This document shows, piece after piece, positions 1 to 11,500 of a stretch of 64,000 nucleotides of DNA (within the stretch, counting starts at the first letter, position 1; every line of letters begins with the position of its first letter). This stretch comes from Blepharisma stoltei (taxonomy: Eukaryota > Ciliophora > Heterotrichea > Heterotrichida > Blepharismidae): contig CAJZBQ010000025.1 of NCBI GenBank assembly GCA_914767885.1, forward strand, positions 248,001-312,000. Reading direction: 5' to 3'. The notes under the pieces were generated by a model, which was not told the origin of the DNA, ran no database searches, and worked only from the letters and a program-made list of their open reading frames with translations. The translations under genes were made by a program, and so were the position numbers.

Positions 1-737
1 GCCATCTTATCTACATTAACTGTATATGACCCTGCAAAATCATGAATTTCTCCTTCTGATGTACAAATCCCGAGATGTCCAATAAAAGGCAAAATAACTG
101 TGATTAAAGGTAGAGAGGTGTCCAAACAAGACTTAGTATTATTAAAAGTCAGGCGCTAGCCATATTGGTGGCGTAGTCATCAGAGAACTCCATAAGGAAG
201 GTTCTACGGCTTTTCGGCTCCAGCCCAGACGGTCTGTGCCACTTCAAGTATCTCTGTCTCCTCCTTGAGGCTTCAGTCTTGAGTGCTTATGGATTTCTAC
301 GGCCTTGCTACAGGCGATTGGAGTAGCTTGATTCCAAGAATCACTCCTTGGAATCTATTGGATGTCGAAGTGCCTTTCTTCGACAGCTTCAGGAAAAGAC
401 TGTTCCCATGTGGCTTGGGCCGAAACCACCAGTTTCTCAGTAGAAGGATGCCCATCCTCGGATCCAAAGGACATTGTTGAGCACTTCCATTTCCAACCAC
501 ACGAAAGCAGCCAAAACCTACCCAGATACACACCTCTTGATTCTCGGCTCGGAGTTCATCCCAGTTCGCTGTAGCCATAAGGTCAGGACTGCTGCGCAAA
601 AAGGGCAGGTTGACACGTGTCGCCATTTTAGTGTGTGTCCAAACAAGACAGTAAGGAAATTTCTTGTCTTCATCGCCCTCTTCTGTTGTCCGAGAGTCTT
701 CATCGCGCTGTGGCTCATATTTTACTTTATTTTTCAT
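1..737 (-). CDS. TMEM222/DUF778-like membrane protein (partial, split)
   Basis: The protein starts at the ATG whose complement is 735-737 and runs off the left edge. An acidic N-terminus leads into FPYCLVWTPL. Beyond an insertion (118-649) come PFIGHLGICTSEG and HDFAGSYTV, the signature of the TMEM222 (DUF778) family of small membrane proteins of unknown function. The C-terminus lies outside the window. The split is caused by a retroposon-like insert flanked by a 15-bp direct repeat. After removal of one repeat plus the insert, 2 extra nucleotides (a CT in CCTCTCTACC) still put the two halves out of frame, so the exact junction, a sequence error or a damaged germline copy remain open. Upstream in-frame codons up to 800 exist, but 737 leaves a normal 35-bp gap to the divergent gene at 773. 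Confidence 0.75.
118..649 (-). mobile_element. Retroposon-like insert R1 with 15-bp target duplication
   Basis: GTGTCCAAACAAGAC occurs at 118-132 and again at 635-649, flanking about 500 bp that is more GC-rich than the surroundings. Read on the minus strand the insert begins CTAAAATGGCG and ends in an AT-rich tail near 133-147. It interrupts the TMEM222-like gene. The duplication contains no TA, unlike the TA-bounded IESs elsewhere. A 109-codon open stretch inside shows no recognisable domain. I infer a non-LTR-type (LINE/SINE-like) insertion from the long target duplication; no reverse transcriptase is present. Confidence 0.65.
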
Positions 738-772
738 ATAATTTATTGAGAAAAAGTTATAATTAGAAGAAA

Positions 773-1702
773 ATGTCGTCAGATCCTTCGAATGGGACAA
801 GCTATTCAGAGCTTTTTAACAATATCAACAATAATAACCAGCAGAGCTACTTCAGTCGCCAGTATTTGATGTCACAAATTAATAATCCTCCTCCAGATGA
901 CCAAGTATTAAATATTCAAGATCTGCCTCAAAAAAGGAAAAATGTTAGGCAGCCTGACGACCCAATAAGAAAATTCAATAATACCTTGCCTGGATACGTA
1001 ATAAACTACCTATCTCTCTTCTTATATTTATAAATATTATAATTAATTTCTTGCTACAATACAATTTATAATAGAATATAGCATCGAATTAAAGTAAGGA
1101 AAAATGGGCCAACCACTGAAGAAGTCATTCTAGAAAATGTGAGAAGAGATATTGGCGGCTTACGATCAGCAACTGGAAATAAATATAAAAGCAAAGACCC
1201 AAAAAGCTGTTTAACTGGAGTGAGTAAAATGGAAATCTTCGAACAGGTCGATGGGATCTGATTCTTAAGAAACGACGAAGCTAATGAATATGAAGAAGAA
1301 ACCATTGAAAAATTTGTGCAAAAATCAAAAAAATATAACCCAACTGTTTTCAAAGCAGAGAGATCTCTAAAAAAATCAGAAAGAATGATAAATCTCCTTA
1401 AAAGCTACAGCAAAAGACTAGGAGAAGATCCAAAATATGCAGATTTGATTAGGAACCCACTAAAAAATATAGTAGGAAATGAAGATCTTGTAGACGTTTC
1501 TAATAAAATAGGCCAGGAAAGATTGATAGGGATTCTGCAAGCTTATGATATCGTAAAAAAGTGCTTCATTAATGATATTAACCGAAGAAATAAAAATCAA
1601 GCTTCCAATGCTGTTATTGATGGAATTTATGAAAAAGTATTCAAAATAGAAGAAATTTTGGAGAAAAAGAAAGAAAGAGTAGAAGCAGCTAATAATTTAT
1701 AA
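773..1702 (+). CDS. Unknown protein, Asn/Gln-rich N-terminus and helical C-terminus
   Basis: I do not recognise this 281-aa product. The N-terminus (MSSDPSNGTSYSELF) is rich in Asn and Gln. After a basic segment around residue 60-75 the rest is charged and predicted helical, ending VEAANNL before TAA at 1700-1702. Frame is kept by treating 998-1081 (84 nt, GT...AG) as a non-coding interruption and by reading the TGA at 1259-1261 as Trp (DGIWFLRN). The interruption is too long for the 15-16 nt introns seen elsewhere, so it probably is a tiny intron holding a 68-69 bp IES. The gene is divergent from the TMEM222-like gene, 35 bp apart. Confidence 0.6.
998..1081 (+). other. Intron apparently containing a short IES
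   Basis: The 84-nt AT-rich stretch starts GTAATAAACTACC and ends AATATAG, so it has GT...AG ends. Every TA-to-TA join that leaves coding sequence puts a TAG directly before the downstream CAT codon. Removal of the whole GT...AG block keeps frame. If a standard 15-16 nt intron is assumed, 68-69 bp must be a TA-bounded IES lying in the intron. Confidence 0.5.
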
Positions 1703-1789
1703 CGATGTCATAAATAAGTTGCTTTTATATATACCAAATAATAAAAAATAGCTTCAAGAAATAAAATTAATGATAAATAATTTTAATAA

Positions 1790-2629
1790 ATGGTTTTGTT
1801 TAGAAGGTTCTCATTTGTGAGGCTTGCAGAGCACATTGTAATTATAACTTAGCCTAAAAGAAGAGAAGGGCTATTAAACGCAGATGTCATGAATGAGCTG
1901 ATGAGAACCAAGACAATGAAATTCAAAGAAAGAATGATTTATTTAGCAAAACGAGAAAAAAGATTTTTATTCATTTTAGGAGGATTCATAGGCGCAACTA
2001 ATTTATTTTTACAAACCAAAGTAGCTGTTATTATGACGCATTCTATAGCTGAATTGTGAGTGAAAGGGAAAACTTTTTTAGTCCCTGAGGTAAAATACGA
2101 TCCTTGCTCTTTACAAACCAGAGGAAAAACAAATTTAGATACAGAGATTGAAAATAAACTTGCTGATTTATTTATAAAAATAGATCTAGCGGCGCCTGAA
2201 GGTGTTACTGGGCAGCTTTTGAGAGATATTTGTAGAGAAATGGGAAAAAGTATTGAGTTTCCTGATGAGATCAGCATCAATGAATTTCTGAAAATTTTGG
2301 AAAAAAATAAGGTTGATGACAAATTTGTAGGAGTATTTGAAGAGAAAGTAAAATATTATGTGGAAAAAGTTAATGCATGGCAAGAAAAAATAAAAAATGA
2401 TATAGACGGAATTAAAAAGCAGGTAGGAGAATTCAATGAAGAAATAAAAACAAAAGATGATGCTGATTATTTAGAATTACATATGAAAGTTTTAGGGATT
2501 AGAAAGCAAGAACTTCAGAAAAAGCTTAAAAAGACACCAAATGACTCCAGATTAAAATTGAAACTTAGTGATCTTGAAGCAGAAATCGCTTCAACAAAAG
2601 AAAAACAGACTCATAAAGCTAAAAAATAA
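1790..2629 (+). CDS. Unknown single-pass membrane, coiled-coil protein
   Basis: The predicted product is 274 aa and not recognised. It starts MVLFRRFSFVRLAEHI. A 15-nt intron (1838-1852) removes an in-frame TAG. A hydrophobic segment around residues 50-70 (FLFILGGFIGATNLF) is followed by a TGA-encoded Trp (AELWVKGK) and then a long charged, probably coiled-coil C-terminus from about residue 170, ending with a Lys-rich tail (THKAKK). The basic, Arg-rich N-terminus plus one membrane span would suit an organellar inner-membrane protein, but this is speculation. About 87 bp separate it from the upstream gene. Confidence 0.65.
1838..1852 (+). other. 15-nt intron
   Basis: GTAATTATAACTTAG has GT...AG ends and is 15 nt long. 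Its removal joins HI to PKRRE in frame and removes an in-frame TAG. Length matches the miniature introns known from heterotrich ciliates. Confidence 0.85.
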
Positions 2630-2744
2630 ATTATAATCTATAGCAAAATTTCATAAGATAAGCTAGCATGCTGAATGAAACTTCTGCATGGCAAATAATC
2701 TGTGAAAATATTATCATTTTTAACTTAAATTAGATTACTTATTA

Positions 2745-5700
2745 CTAATCCGAGGTTGCAATTTTTTCTGGATCTAAAATAGCTTTCTCTTTAGACGCAT
2801 TCGGGCTTGGTCTAAAGTTTAAATTCCTTAATACCCTTTGTTGATCTACATCAGTGCTCTTCCCATAGATTTTTTCATCTGCGATCCTATTGCTCCATAT
2901 AATCCCTTTCTTCACATCATTAGGAATATCAGGAACCTGCCTGCTGATTAAGAACTTAAACACTAAAAGTACATGCTCAAGAACCATAAAATAAGCCCAT
3001 TTCGTTGCAAAATCAGTTAAATCAAATATATTTGCAGTGAAAACAATAATAGAAGTATTAGTTAAAGCGCCAATAACAGAAATGGTCCTTATGATTGACT
3101 CTCATTCACCAATAGAGTTTGCAGGGGTAGGGTACGGTCTTTTCATTAAATGGCATAATTTAAATGCGTCTACTCTGACTTCAATGACATTTACTATAAG
3201 TGCTATTAATGGAACAATAGGGTATGCAGCTGAAAACATGACGACATAGCCATAATCGATAATAAGCTCCATATAATCGTCAAGCGGTGTTTCATACTCT
3301 GACAAGCCTGCTTGTTTTTCTGTGTACGTCATTGACTTTCTTCCTTTATGGCCATACTCAGCCATTGTTTTTAAATGTTTCTTTTCAGCTCGATCTCTGC
3401 AGGCATTAGCACAATATGGAATTCCTAGCTCAAAGAAGAAATAAAATGGAGACGCTGACGAAGATGGACTCAGATACGAACTCAATATGGAGTAGGTATG
3501 ATCTATCCCTGAATTTGTGTGATATGTTGCTTTTTAGTACGCCTTTGGAGATGCCTGCCGAATGAGGAAGTTTTATTTTCCTCCAGAGAGGTTTTCCTTT
3601 TCCTTCATAGACAGGCTAATCTTTCCTTATCGAGACTATCGAGGGAACTTCCAGAGAGTGGCTCTTCCTGACTCCCCCCCCCTTTAAATTGGAACAAAAT
3701 ATCGGTAAAATTTCCACTTTTTTGGTAAATTAACCCCCCTTTAAATTGGAACAAAATTTAATTTATATAATAAAAAATTATATATAAATTTGTATCTAAA
3801 AAGTTTTGATATAAGTTAAATGTTTCTTCTTAACTAAAATTAAAAATTTATTTATATCTTGCTCGTTTTTAAAGAAAAAAGTATAAAGAGCATCTTATTT
3901 AAATAAAATTTATTATCCTTAATTGGTAAATTTTAAAAAAAATTAATTTTTTTTTTTTAAAAATTTTCAAAAAAAATTTTTGTTTTTTTTGATAAAAATG
4001 ATATTTTTTATTTGGATAGTTTTGATATAAATTCAATAGGAATTCTTTATAAAATTTCAAAATTTACTTATTTCTTGCTTTATTTTAAAGAATAGAGTAT
4101 AAATAACATCTTTATTTAAACAAAATTAGCACTTTGATCGATAAATTTTCCAAATTTTTTTTTTTTAATTTTTTTTATCAATAAAAATAAAAATTTTTGT
4201 GTAAATATAATTTTGATACCAATTAATAGTGGCGTATTAACTAATAATGAAAATTAGTTATATCTTGCTTTGCTTTAAAGGATAAAGAGTAAATAGCGTT
4301 TTATTAAACAAATTTATTGATCTAATTCGATAAGTTTTTGAAATTTTTTTTTTTTTAAATTTTTTATATTTTTTTAAAAAATTTTATATTGATATTTTGT
4401 TTTAAAAAAACATATTAACCCCCTTTAAATTGGAACAAAAATTTTAGTTCCAATTTAAAGTGGGGGGGAGTGAGAATTCATCTTTAGGACGAGCGGAAAT
4501 CCAAAATTGCAGCCTAGCATTTTCCTCATTTAAACTCTAGGTGCATTGAGTTTTTTTGGAATCAAACAAGGCGATAATCAGGGGGTTCCCTCTTATTGCG
4601 CATACTAAATAACTTAGCTCGAAGAAATTGCAAATCACATTAAATATAAAGATAACTTGAAGCTGCAATGAGAGTTCATCTAAGCACACAGAATTGTCTT
4701 CGTCTCCATAGCATTTAATGAACCCTAAATAGAATAAAGAAGCATAACTATTGACAAATTGGAATAAATAAAGTTTTATACATAATGCATCATTGTACTC
4801 AGTATCATACTCATAGTTTTCCCATTCAGTGAAAAACTTGGCAATTTTTCGATAAATCAAGTTTAGGATTCTTATTTGAATTGCATTTATGACGGCGCAG
4901 GAAAGAGGACCCCATGAGTAATCAGCATAAACATTGCGGTAAAGCATAACACCAACTACAGCTACAATAGCACTGGCAATACAAATAAAAACAACAGACA
5001 TGCTGATATTTCGCTTGATTGATTCCCATATGGATTTTTGAGAAATTTTCTTTTTGCGGCCTGTTACCGGGTCAACCCCATATTTTCCCTTATAAGTAGG
5101 TCTTTGCTGTTCTACTTCTTGGATATCGGTTGTTCCCCACATCCAAGAAAGTTCGTTTTGCCGTCTACTCCAAAGCTGGTCTAGCATTGTTGATCCTAAT
5201 GCTAAAACGAGTGAAAATATCAATAATGATACTTCAGAAAGGGTCATTTTAGGATCATTATCATCAAGATCATCCTTTATAAGCTGAACTATAAACGTTA
5301 AGAGCCCAACTAAAGCAGGTGCAACAAGCCACGCGACATAATATTGCAGCCATGCAAAGTACATAGCGATTTTTTCTCCATAGTAATTTCTTATTTTTCT
5401 TAATGGCTGAGGCTTCCAAAACATTCCAAAAGATCCCCAGTTGTTTTTAAGCCAAGTCAGCTGCTCTTCATTATGCAGAGAATAATGGTTTATCAAGATT
5501 TCATTGTCTAGAAGTTCGCCTATATCAATAACTGAAGAAATCATTGCAAGGAGAATTTTTACCTTGTCTTTATACTTAAACATAGTCATCCCATTTCCGT
5601 TTTTATCCTGTCTTTCGTCCAGTCCATATTTCTTGTAGTTGCTTTCTACATCTTTTATGACCTTTTTTTGGAGAACTGGGCCTGATTTTTGTTGGTCTTC

Positions 5701-6369
5701 GTCTTTATTTTTTTCGAATCTGCCATAAGGACATATGAGGCTGTAGCCTGATTTGACTGCGCCTTCAGGTCTTTTGAGTTGTAAATGATAGTCCATCAAA
5801 TCGGCTTGGACTTTAAAATTGTGTTCACTGGCGCGGATCTTACAAAAAATTTCGTCTTCGTCTCTGGAAAAGAAAAGCTTTAGATCTAGTTTGAGATCTT
5901 CCTGCATCACTCTAAGGACGCAAGTTATAACTAAGTTCAGGAATTTTCGGAATTCAACTTCCCCAGCATTTTCCTTAATTTCTCGAGTAAATTATTTATT
6001 TTTTAGAAATAATTTAATATTATTTAGATTTTTATATAAAAAATAAAGATGGGAATTAGCGAAACCTCTCCACATCTCACTGATCCAGCCATGGCGGTGT
6101 GCAGCATGCTGACTAGCTTCTTTTTTAAGGTTCATTTCTAGGCTTTCTTGCTTTCCTTCTTCTTCACTAATTTTGAAAGTAGTTGTAAAAATTTCTTTAC
6201 ATCTGCTAATACTTATTTTTTGGTTGAGTGGTTTGAACACTGCTTCATCTCTGGAAAAATGGTTTGGGAAGATGAAAATATACTGGTAGTCTTCTTTAAA
6301 TGACCCTCCTTCAATTCTCCCTGATTTTGGGAGAAGAGGCTCAGTTAATTCAACTCCTTCTTTGACCAT
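2745..6369 (-). CDS. Anoctamin/TMEM16-family membrane protein (split by two IESs)
   Basis: After removal of 5990-6058 and 3432-4620 the product is 788 aa. The N-terminal cytosolic part (MVKEGVELTEPLLPKSG) is followed by the anoctamin motif GEKIAMYFAWLQYYVAWLVAP and several membrane helices. The conserved C-terminal block reads FSAAYPIVPLIALI, VIEVRVDAFKLC, RPYPTPANSIGEWE (W from TGA) and a last long segment FMVLEHVLLVFKFLI. Anoctamins are calcium-gated channels or lipid scramblases, with some intracellular tether-type members. Which of these applies here is not clear. The junction at the second IES gives NFFELGIPYCANACRD, typical of the family, and shows that the open frame past FFEL on the upstream side (to 4537) is IES sequence. 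Minus-strand neighbours are unrelated. Confidence 0.9.
3426..4627 (+). mobile_element. Retroposon-like insert R2 carrying a nested MITE
   Basis: TAGCTC followed by (A/G)AAGAA flanks the insert at 3426-3437 and 4615-4626, a target duplication of about 12 bp with one mismatch. Just inside the left copy the sequence reads AAATAAAATGGAGACGC, the AAAATGG start shared with other inserts here. Excision at the TA in TAGCTC (removing 3432-4620, 1189 bp) restores the anoctamin frame across NFFELGIPY. The transposon-like element C1 (3672-4470) sits inside it. Confidence 0.7.
3672..4470 (-). mobile_element. MITE-like element C1 (TTTAAATTGGAACAAAA ends)
   Basis: The 799-bp AT-rich element begins CTCCCCCCCCC and ends GGGGGGGAG, flanked by TGA on both sides. 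The left end has two direct copies of CTTTAAATTGGAACAAAA about 65 bp apart; the right end has the same motif as an inverted pair (hairpin). Inside, three diverged tandem units of about 200 bp start near 3800, 4015 and 4205. Each contains TTTTGATA, then TATCTTGCT, then AAAG-ATA-AGTA and a (T/C)GATAA motif. No coding potential is seen. It is nested in R2. Confidence 0.8.
5990..6058. other. Short TA-bounded IES, 69 bp
   Basis: Removing this AT-rich segment between TA 5988-5989 and TA 6057-6058 joins the anoctamin N-terminus as WRGFATREIKENAGEVEF and eliminates an in-frame stop. Other TA pairs give stops. Confidence 0.6.
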
Positions 6370-6590
6370 AATAAAATATCAAACGGCGGAAATTAAGAGG
6401 AAAAGGATATTATTTTGGATTTTATGCATTGGAATAAGCATGACAATATTTTAAAACGGACTTATGTATCGAGGAGTAAATAAAAAGTGTTGATATAACG
6501 ATACATAATTAAAAGAAATCTTATCTATATTTATATAATATATAGAGTTATTAAGATTCACTTGAGGTATATAAAATAAAACTCATTTAA

Positions 6591-8042
6591 TTACAACTTC
6601 CTTGGCGTTGGGGATTGCAGAATGCCAGTTTTTCCCACAATAGTTTCTTTTAATATCGAATACGGCTGCTTAACTGGCTGATACCTATTAAAATCATTTT
6701 CTTTATTAGCTGTAAACGACCCCCTCTTGCTCTCACTTTGCTGAATACCTGAAAAAATGCTTTCTTCTGCTTTAAATGCCAATAATTCCGTCTCATCTTT
6801 AATTTCATTCAAATTTAATGGCAACTCTTGATGAAAATTATCCTTTACCATTTCTGAAGCTTTATACTGGAACTCCAAAACTCTATTATGAAGATCTGCA
6901 GAGATGCTCCCAACTATTTTAAATTTATCCATCATTAGACTGATAGTTTGAACAAGCAATGAAAATTGAGGCCTGCTTGTTTCTAATTTAATGATTTCTT
7001 CCATGTCGTTTATATTCCTTTCCATTTCTTTTATTTGAGTTTCACAGCTATTTAAGATATCTGATAAAAAAGCTGCTGGAGCTTGAATTTTGTGAAATGC
7101 ATCAGCTTGGTTGCATTGCTCAGTTATCTTGATAAATTCTCTCACGTATTTCGCTATAGCCTAGGGTTTCTTTTGGATTAATCTGAGCTATAAAAGGTTT
7201 GCTAACTGGCCGAGTGATTGGGCAATATTAGTTGCCAAAGCCGATTCTACCAATTGGAAGTGCCTTTATAGCCCAGAGCGATAGAAAAGAAGTCCAGGTC
7301 TATATGTTATTTTCAAAGGTTTTTAATATATCAAGAGCATTTTGGCATCTTCTTTGTCGAGAAATCACCTTTTTAGAGTAACTAAACAACTGATTAGTTT
7401 TATCTTTTACCCTTATTTGCTGTTCAGACAGTTTTTCTAGTGTAGATTCAGAATTTTCTAACTTTTTTGCATGACTATGTAAAAATTTTGTCTGCAATTT
7501 AAAAAATAAAAATTATTATAAAATAAATATTTCAACAATGCCAAGCTTTGAGCTGAGGGACTAAGAGATATATCATTTCCATCAATATCCTGTTGTATTT
7601 CATAAATTGCTTTTTTGTAGCCTTCTGATAGTGTTTCTACTTTTTTGTGCCTTCAATACCCAGAGTCTTCAAAATTGGTCCTTGGCTGGGGTGGCTGAGA
7701 TGAAGTTGGAGGAGCCATACTTCATTGAGGATACATTGTAGAAGGAGCTGTAAGTGAAGTTGTAGGCATAGGATTAGTGTAAAGAGATGTCTGAGGCATA
7801 GAAAGAGATGATAACTGAGGAGGATTTGTAAAAAATGAGCTTTGAGTTATCCCTGGCTTGGGATAGTTCAAGTATTGATTACCTCCATATCCTGATGGGA
7901 GACCTGATGGTGTGCTCATAGGGTTTTGGAAAGGCTGAGGAGATCTTGTGCCGGAAACAGCAAAAAAATTGCTATCAGAGACAAGCCGTGATAATGATGG
8001 AGATGTTGCTGGGGCAAGCTGAAAATTAGGTGGATTGTTCAT
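6591..8042 (-). CDS. Nup58/Nup45-like nucleoporin (central channel)
   Basis: Predicted length is 419 aa after removing 7482-7525 and 7157-7304. The N-terminal ~110 residues are low-complexity, rich in Pro, Ser, Asn and Phe (SFFTNPPQLSSLSM), like a degenerate FG region. The C-terminal two thirds are coiled coil (HSHAKKLENSESTLEKLSEQQ; APAAFLSDILNSCETQIKEM), and the second coil resembles Nup58, which pairs with Nup54 and Nup62 in the pore channel. Two TGA codons read as Trp (YPQWSMAPP, SGYWRHKK). The family call rests on overall architecture plus that coil, so another coiled-coil FG nucleoporin is possible. Confidence 0.6.
7157..7304. other. TA-bounded IES, 148 bp
   Basis: The segment contains in-frame stops. 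Joining at TA 7155-7156 and TA 7303-7304 gives FENNIAKYVREFIKITEQ in the nucleoporin coiled coil. The segment is richer in GC than the short AT-rich IESs. Confidence 0.6.
7482..7525. other. Very short interruption, about 44 bp
   Basis: An AT-rich stretch breaks the nucleoporin frame between SLALL and HSHAKKLE. A TA-to-TA excision of 44 bp keeps frame. A GT...AG reading (45 nt) is nearly as good, so it is either a short IES or an intron with one inside. Confidence 0.45.
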
Positions 8043-8577
8043 CTTAATTTGAATTTAGAATCGTTAACTATAAAGATTTTCAGCGGGATTAAATTAAATA
8101 TTCTAATAATTCAGGCAAAAAATAATAGCTCTTCATAAGAAATTTAAGTAAATATATGCGAAATAGCTCTCCCCTTTAGAGAGAGCAAAGAAATTAATTA
8201 TAAAAAGCCTATTTAGAAAAATTATCCTATTAAGAGGTGCCAAAAAATTTTTAATGTAGATTTTTTTTTTAACTGTTTTATAATTAATAATGTTATAACG
8301 AGATCTCTAGCTAATTCTATACTGTGTTTTTCTATTATATATAGTTAATAGGAAAACAGCCAGCAGCACAAAAAGTTTTATTAATTATAAAAGGATATAA
8401 TTTTTAAAATTGATTATCCTTTAAAAGCAAGCAAAAATTCTTTCTCATTCTTAAAGGAAGTAGGATAAAATTTAAGTATTATTTGGAATAGAATAAGAAA
8501 TGCATTTTATAAACGACAATAAATAATTTATAGCAAATGAATTAAAACAATTTAAAATTTTGAATTTCTTTGGTGCT
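8043..8577. other. AT-rich spacer between convergent-free minus-strand genes
   Basis: No gene is recognised. The stretch is very AT-rich and holds the hairpin element F1 (8276-8392). It separates the start of the nucleoporin gene from the end of the TPR/IQ gene, both on the minus strand. Confidence 0.5.
8276..8392. repeat. Hairpin element F1
   Basis: TTTTATAATTAATAA at 8276-8290 has its exact inverse at 8378-8392. The centre is a second palindrome around CTATTATATATAGTTAATAG. The same layout, with the core TATAGT(G/T)AATAG, recurs at 13193-13302 and 29725-29865; the last interrupts a gene. Confidence 0.65.
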
Positions 8578-11500
8578 TTAAGAGGATTTCATAGGAATTT
8601 TAAATCTCTGTCCATTTTTCCTGCAAAGAACTCCTTTAATCCAGCTCTGAATTTTCACAGCAGAGTTCATTCTCTTTTGAAGCCTCTTTCTTGTTATTAT
8701 TCCTAATAAAAATCCTTTAATCCTACCCATAGATTTTTGAACCAGTTCCTTTCTTGCTTTTCCCATACATTTTCTCCATAGGCTTTGAATCCTAATAGCT
8801 GCTATTTCTTTTTCCTTGTGTTTAATTATTGATATTTCTTTTGCGTCATTTTTCAATTCTTTACAAATTCCTATGATAAGTTTTAAAATAAACTTCTTTA
8901 CATGCCTTTGAGGAAGATTCATAGCCCTTTGAACTAATAAAGATTTATACCAGCTTTGAATTTTTGTGGCTGAGTAATTTTTCTTTATCATCCTTTTTCT
9001 AGTTAAAATACCAAGTAAAAATGCTTTTACTTTATTTATTGAATTTTCTTTTAATGAAACTGCTTTGATCGCCATGAACCTCCTCCAATTACTTTGGATT
9101 TTTATAATCCCAGCTGTGGCTTTTTGATATTTCATTTTAGCTAAACCAGTTTTTATGCAGCTTTGAGCGAGGACAATTTTCTGTTTCATTGCTTTGACTA
9201 TATTGTAGGCTTCCTTTCTTTTAAGTAGAGATTGGATAGCCACAATACTGTTTGTTAATTTTTTATAATTTTTTCTAGCAATACAGCCTCTATAGGATTT
9301 TTGAATTTTTATTACATTTTCATTGTGGCTGCTATAATGCTCATTTTTCATATTCATTACTTTAATTATTGCTTCTTTCCTTCTAAATGCCGACTGAAGT
9401 AATAAAATAAAATCTTTGAGTGCTTTGACATTTTTTCGTTCTTTATATCCCCTATAATGTGTCTGAATTTTTAAGACTTTTTGGTCATCATATTTGCAAA
9501 TTTCTTTTTTTAACTCTTGAATTGTTTGCCAGGCTTGGTTTCTCCTGAAAAATGCTTGAATCATTATGATGGAATTTCTCAATTCTCTATAATTTTGTCG
9601 GCCTTTATGTCCTCGGTAGCATCTTTGAATATTCAAAATTTTCAAATTTTTGTCATTATAGTAATTTTCTCTCATTTCTTGGACTTTCATTATTGCATCT
9701 TTTCTTTTGAATATCGCTTGTAGCAGCAATACAGCATTCTTCAACTGTTTATACTGCCGATAATTTCTACGTCCTCTATAACATTTTTGAATTTTAGCTA
9801 CAGCTTGATGCTTATTTTCTAAATGTCCTGCAGCCAATTCTTGCATCCTAATATATGCCTCTCTTCTTCTAACTACTGCCTGTATCATTATTATGGAATT
9901 TTTTATTTGTTTGATTTTTTTTACACATTTCAACCCTTTATACCATTTTTGGATTTTTATTATTTTCAGGTTTCTGCTTTTATAAAATTCCCTTCATTTT
10001 CTTTGAATTTTCCTCGCAGCTTGAATTCTTGCTTTTACTATGAAATCGCTTTCAGTCACAATTTTTTTGACTGACTCAATTCTTGTCCTTGTTTTTTCTT
10101 TTTTTGATCTTATTCTAATTTTTTCTTTTAATGATAAAATTTGAGGTTTATCATTTACACCAATAGGAGGGGATTTTTCTATATCAATTAGATCGTGTTT
10201 GTTTGCACTTATAGGTCTTGGTTTTTTGACTTCAGAAATCAATAAATCTCTTCCTATTCTTTTTTCGCCAGTCCCTGAAGTACTAGGTCTGGAGATTTTG
10301 ATATCCTGAGCACTTGAGCGGATTATTTTAAACAAAGAATGAGGAGCAGGGACTTGAGACTTGGATGGAGAAGATTTTATGGTATCTTTAAGAGCTTTAG
10401 ATACTTTTGAATCAGAAGCTCCGAGGAAGCTTGGCTGTTTGTCTATTTTCGGCAAAACATCAGATTTTTGTGTATCTTTAAGCTCTTTATACAGCCAAAG
10501 GACCTTTGTATGCACGAGCGGCAGCCCTTTTAAATGAGCCTGTGCCACGTTGTAAGCCTGCGCCACATAATTCTGAGCTTCCTCCATCACATTCATATGC
10601 ACACATTCAATAGCTGAATTATATAAACAAACAGCAATAAAAACATTAACCTTGTCACTTTCCACCCTAAACTTATTTGACAATAATTCCAAGGCTCTTT
10701 GATGCATATCCAAAGCTCTTTTATGGTCTTCACATACACAACATGTATAACCGCAAATAGAAAGCGCTAAAACCAAGTCTTGGGAAGCATTGATTTTTTC
10801 AGTCAGTTCTATAGCTTTTTCGCAGGCTTCTATAGCCTGGATAATTAGTAAAATAGCTAGCGGAGTTAGGTCCTCGATGCTCTCTGAATTTCTCCAGGCC
10901 TGAGGAAAGTGAACAGCATTGGTGATAGTCTCAGGGTGTTTTTTTTGTTGTTGGTTAATCGCTGTGCCAGGATCAAGACCTGAAAGGGCAAATCACCCCT
11001 AAAAATTGTCTGATGTCACTATTTTTGTGATATCGACAGAAAGGGCGTTAAATGGAGTTAATGTCTAAAGCCACCTAAGCGGGAGCTAACTCGTCAAGGT
11101 ATATGCTGAAATAAGCCCAGTGACCCACTAGAATTAATCTATTCTATAGCTTGGACGTTTTTCTTTTCTTTTAAATAATAAGCGCAATTGCTAGATATTT
11201 CTTACTAAATTTGAAGACGAGCTCTTAATGCGTTACGGTCTTTGAATTTCAGCTTAGATTTGGGGTCAATCAGCTTGTCTAAGACTCCGATTAATCCAAA
11301 GGCTTGGGTACGCTTGTCTCGGCGCAGACTGTAGACTATTCAATTGCATAAAGTGTTGGCGAATTGATTGGTTTGGTCAAGAATCTAGGTAAAAGTTACA
11401 GTTGAGGGGTGGGATTTTAGAAGTTTTCTTTTTGAAAATAGGCTGCGGAGCCAGATCATGGCTGCTTCAGAATACTTTTTGCGCTCTTCAAAAGTAAGGG

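Noticed and set aside
297-800. Minus-strand open frame of 167 codons
   Set aside because: It runs from the TMEM222 N-terminus into insert R1. The part after WTH is insert sequence, not gene.
4537-4614. Anoctamin coding continuing past NFFEL towards 4537
   Set aside because: The frame stays open by chance into insert R2. The conserved join is NFFELGIPYCAN, so these codons belong to the IES.
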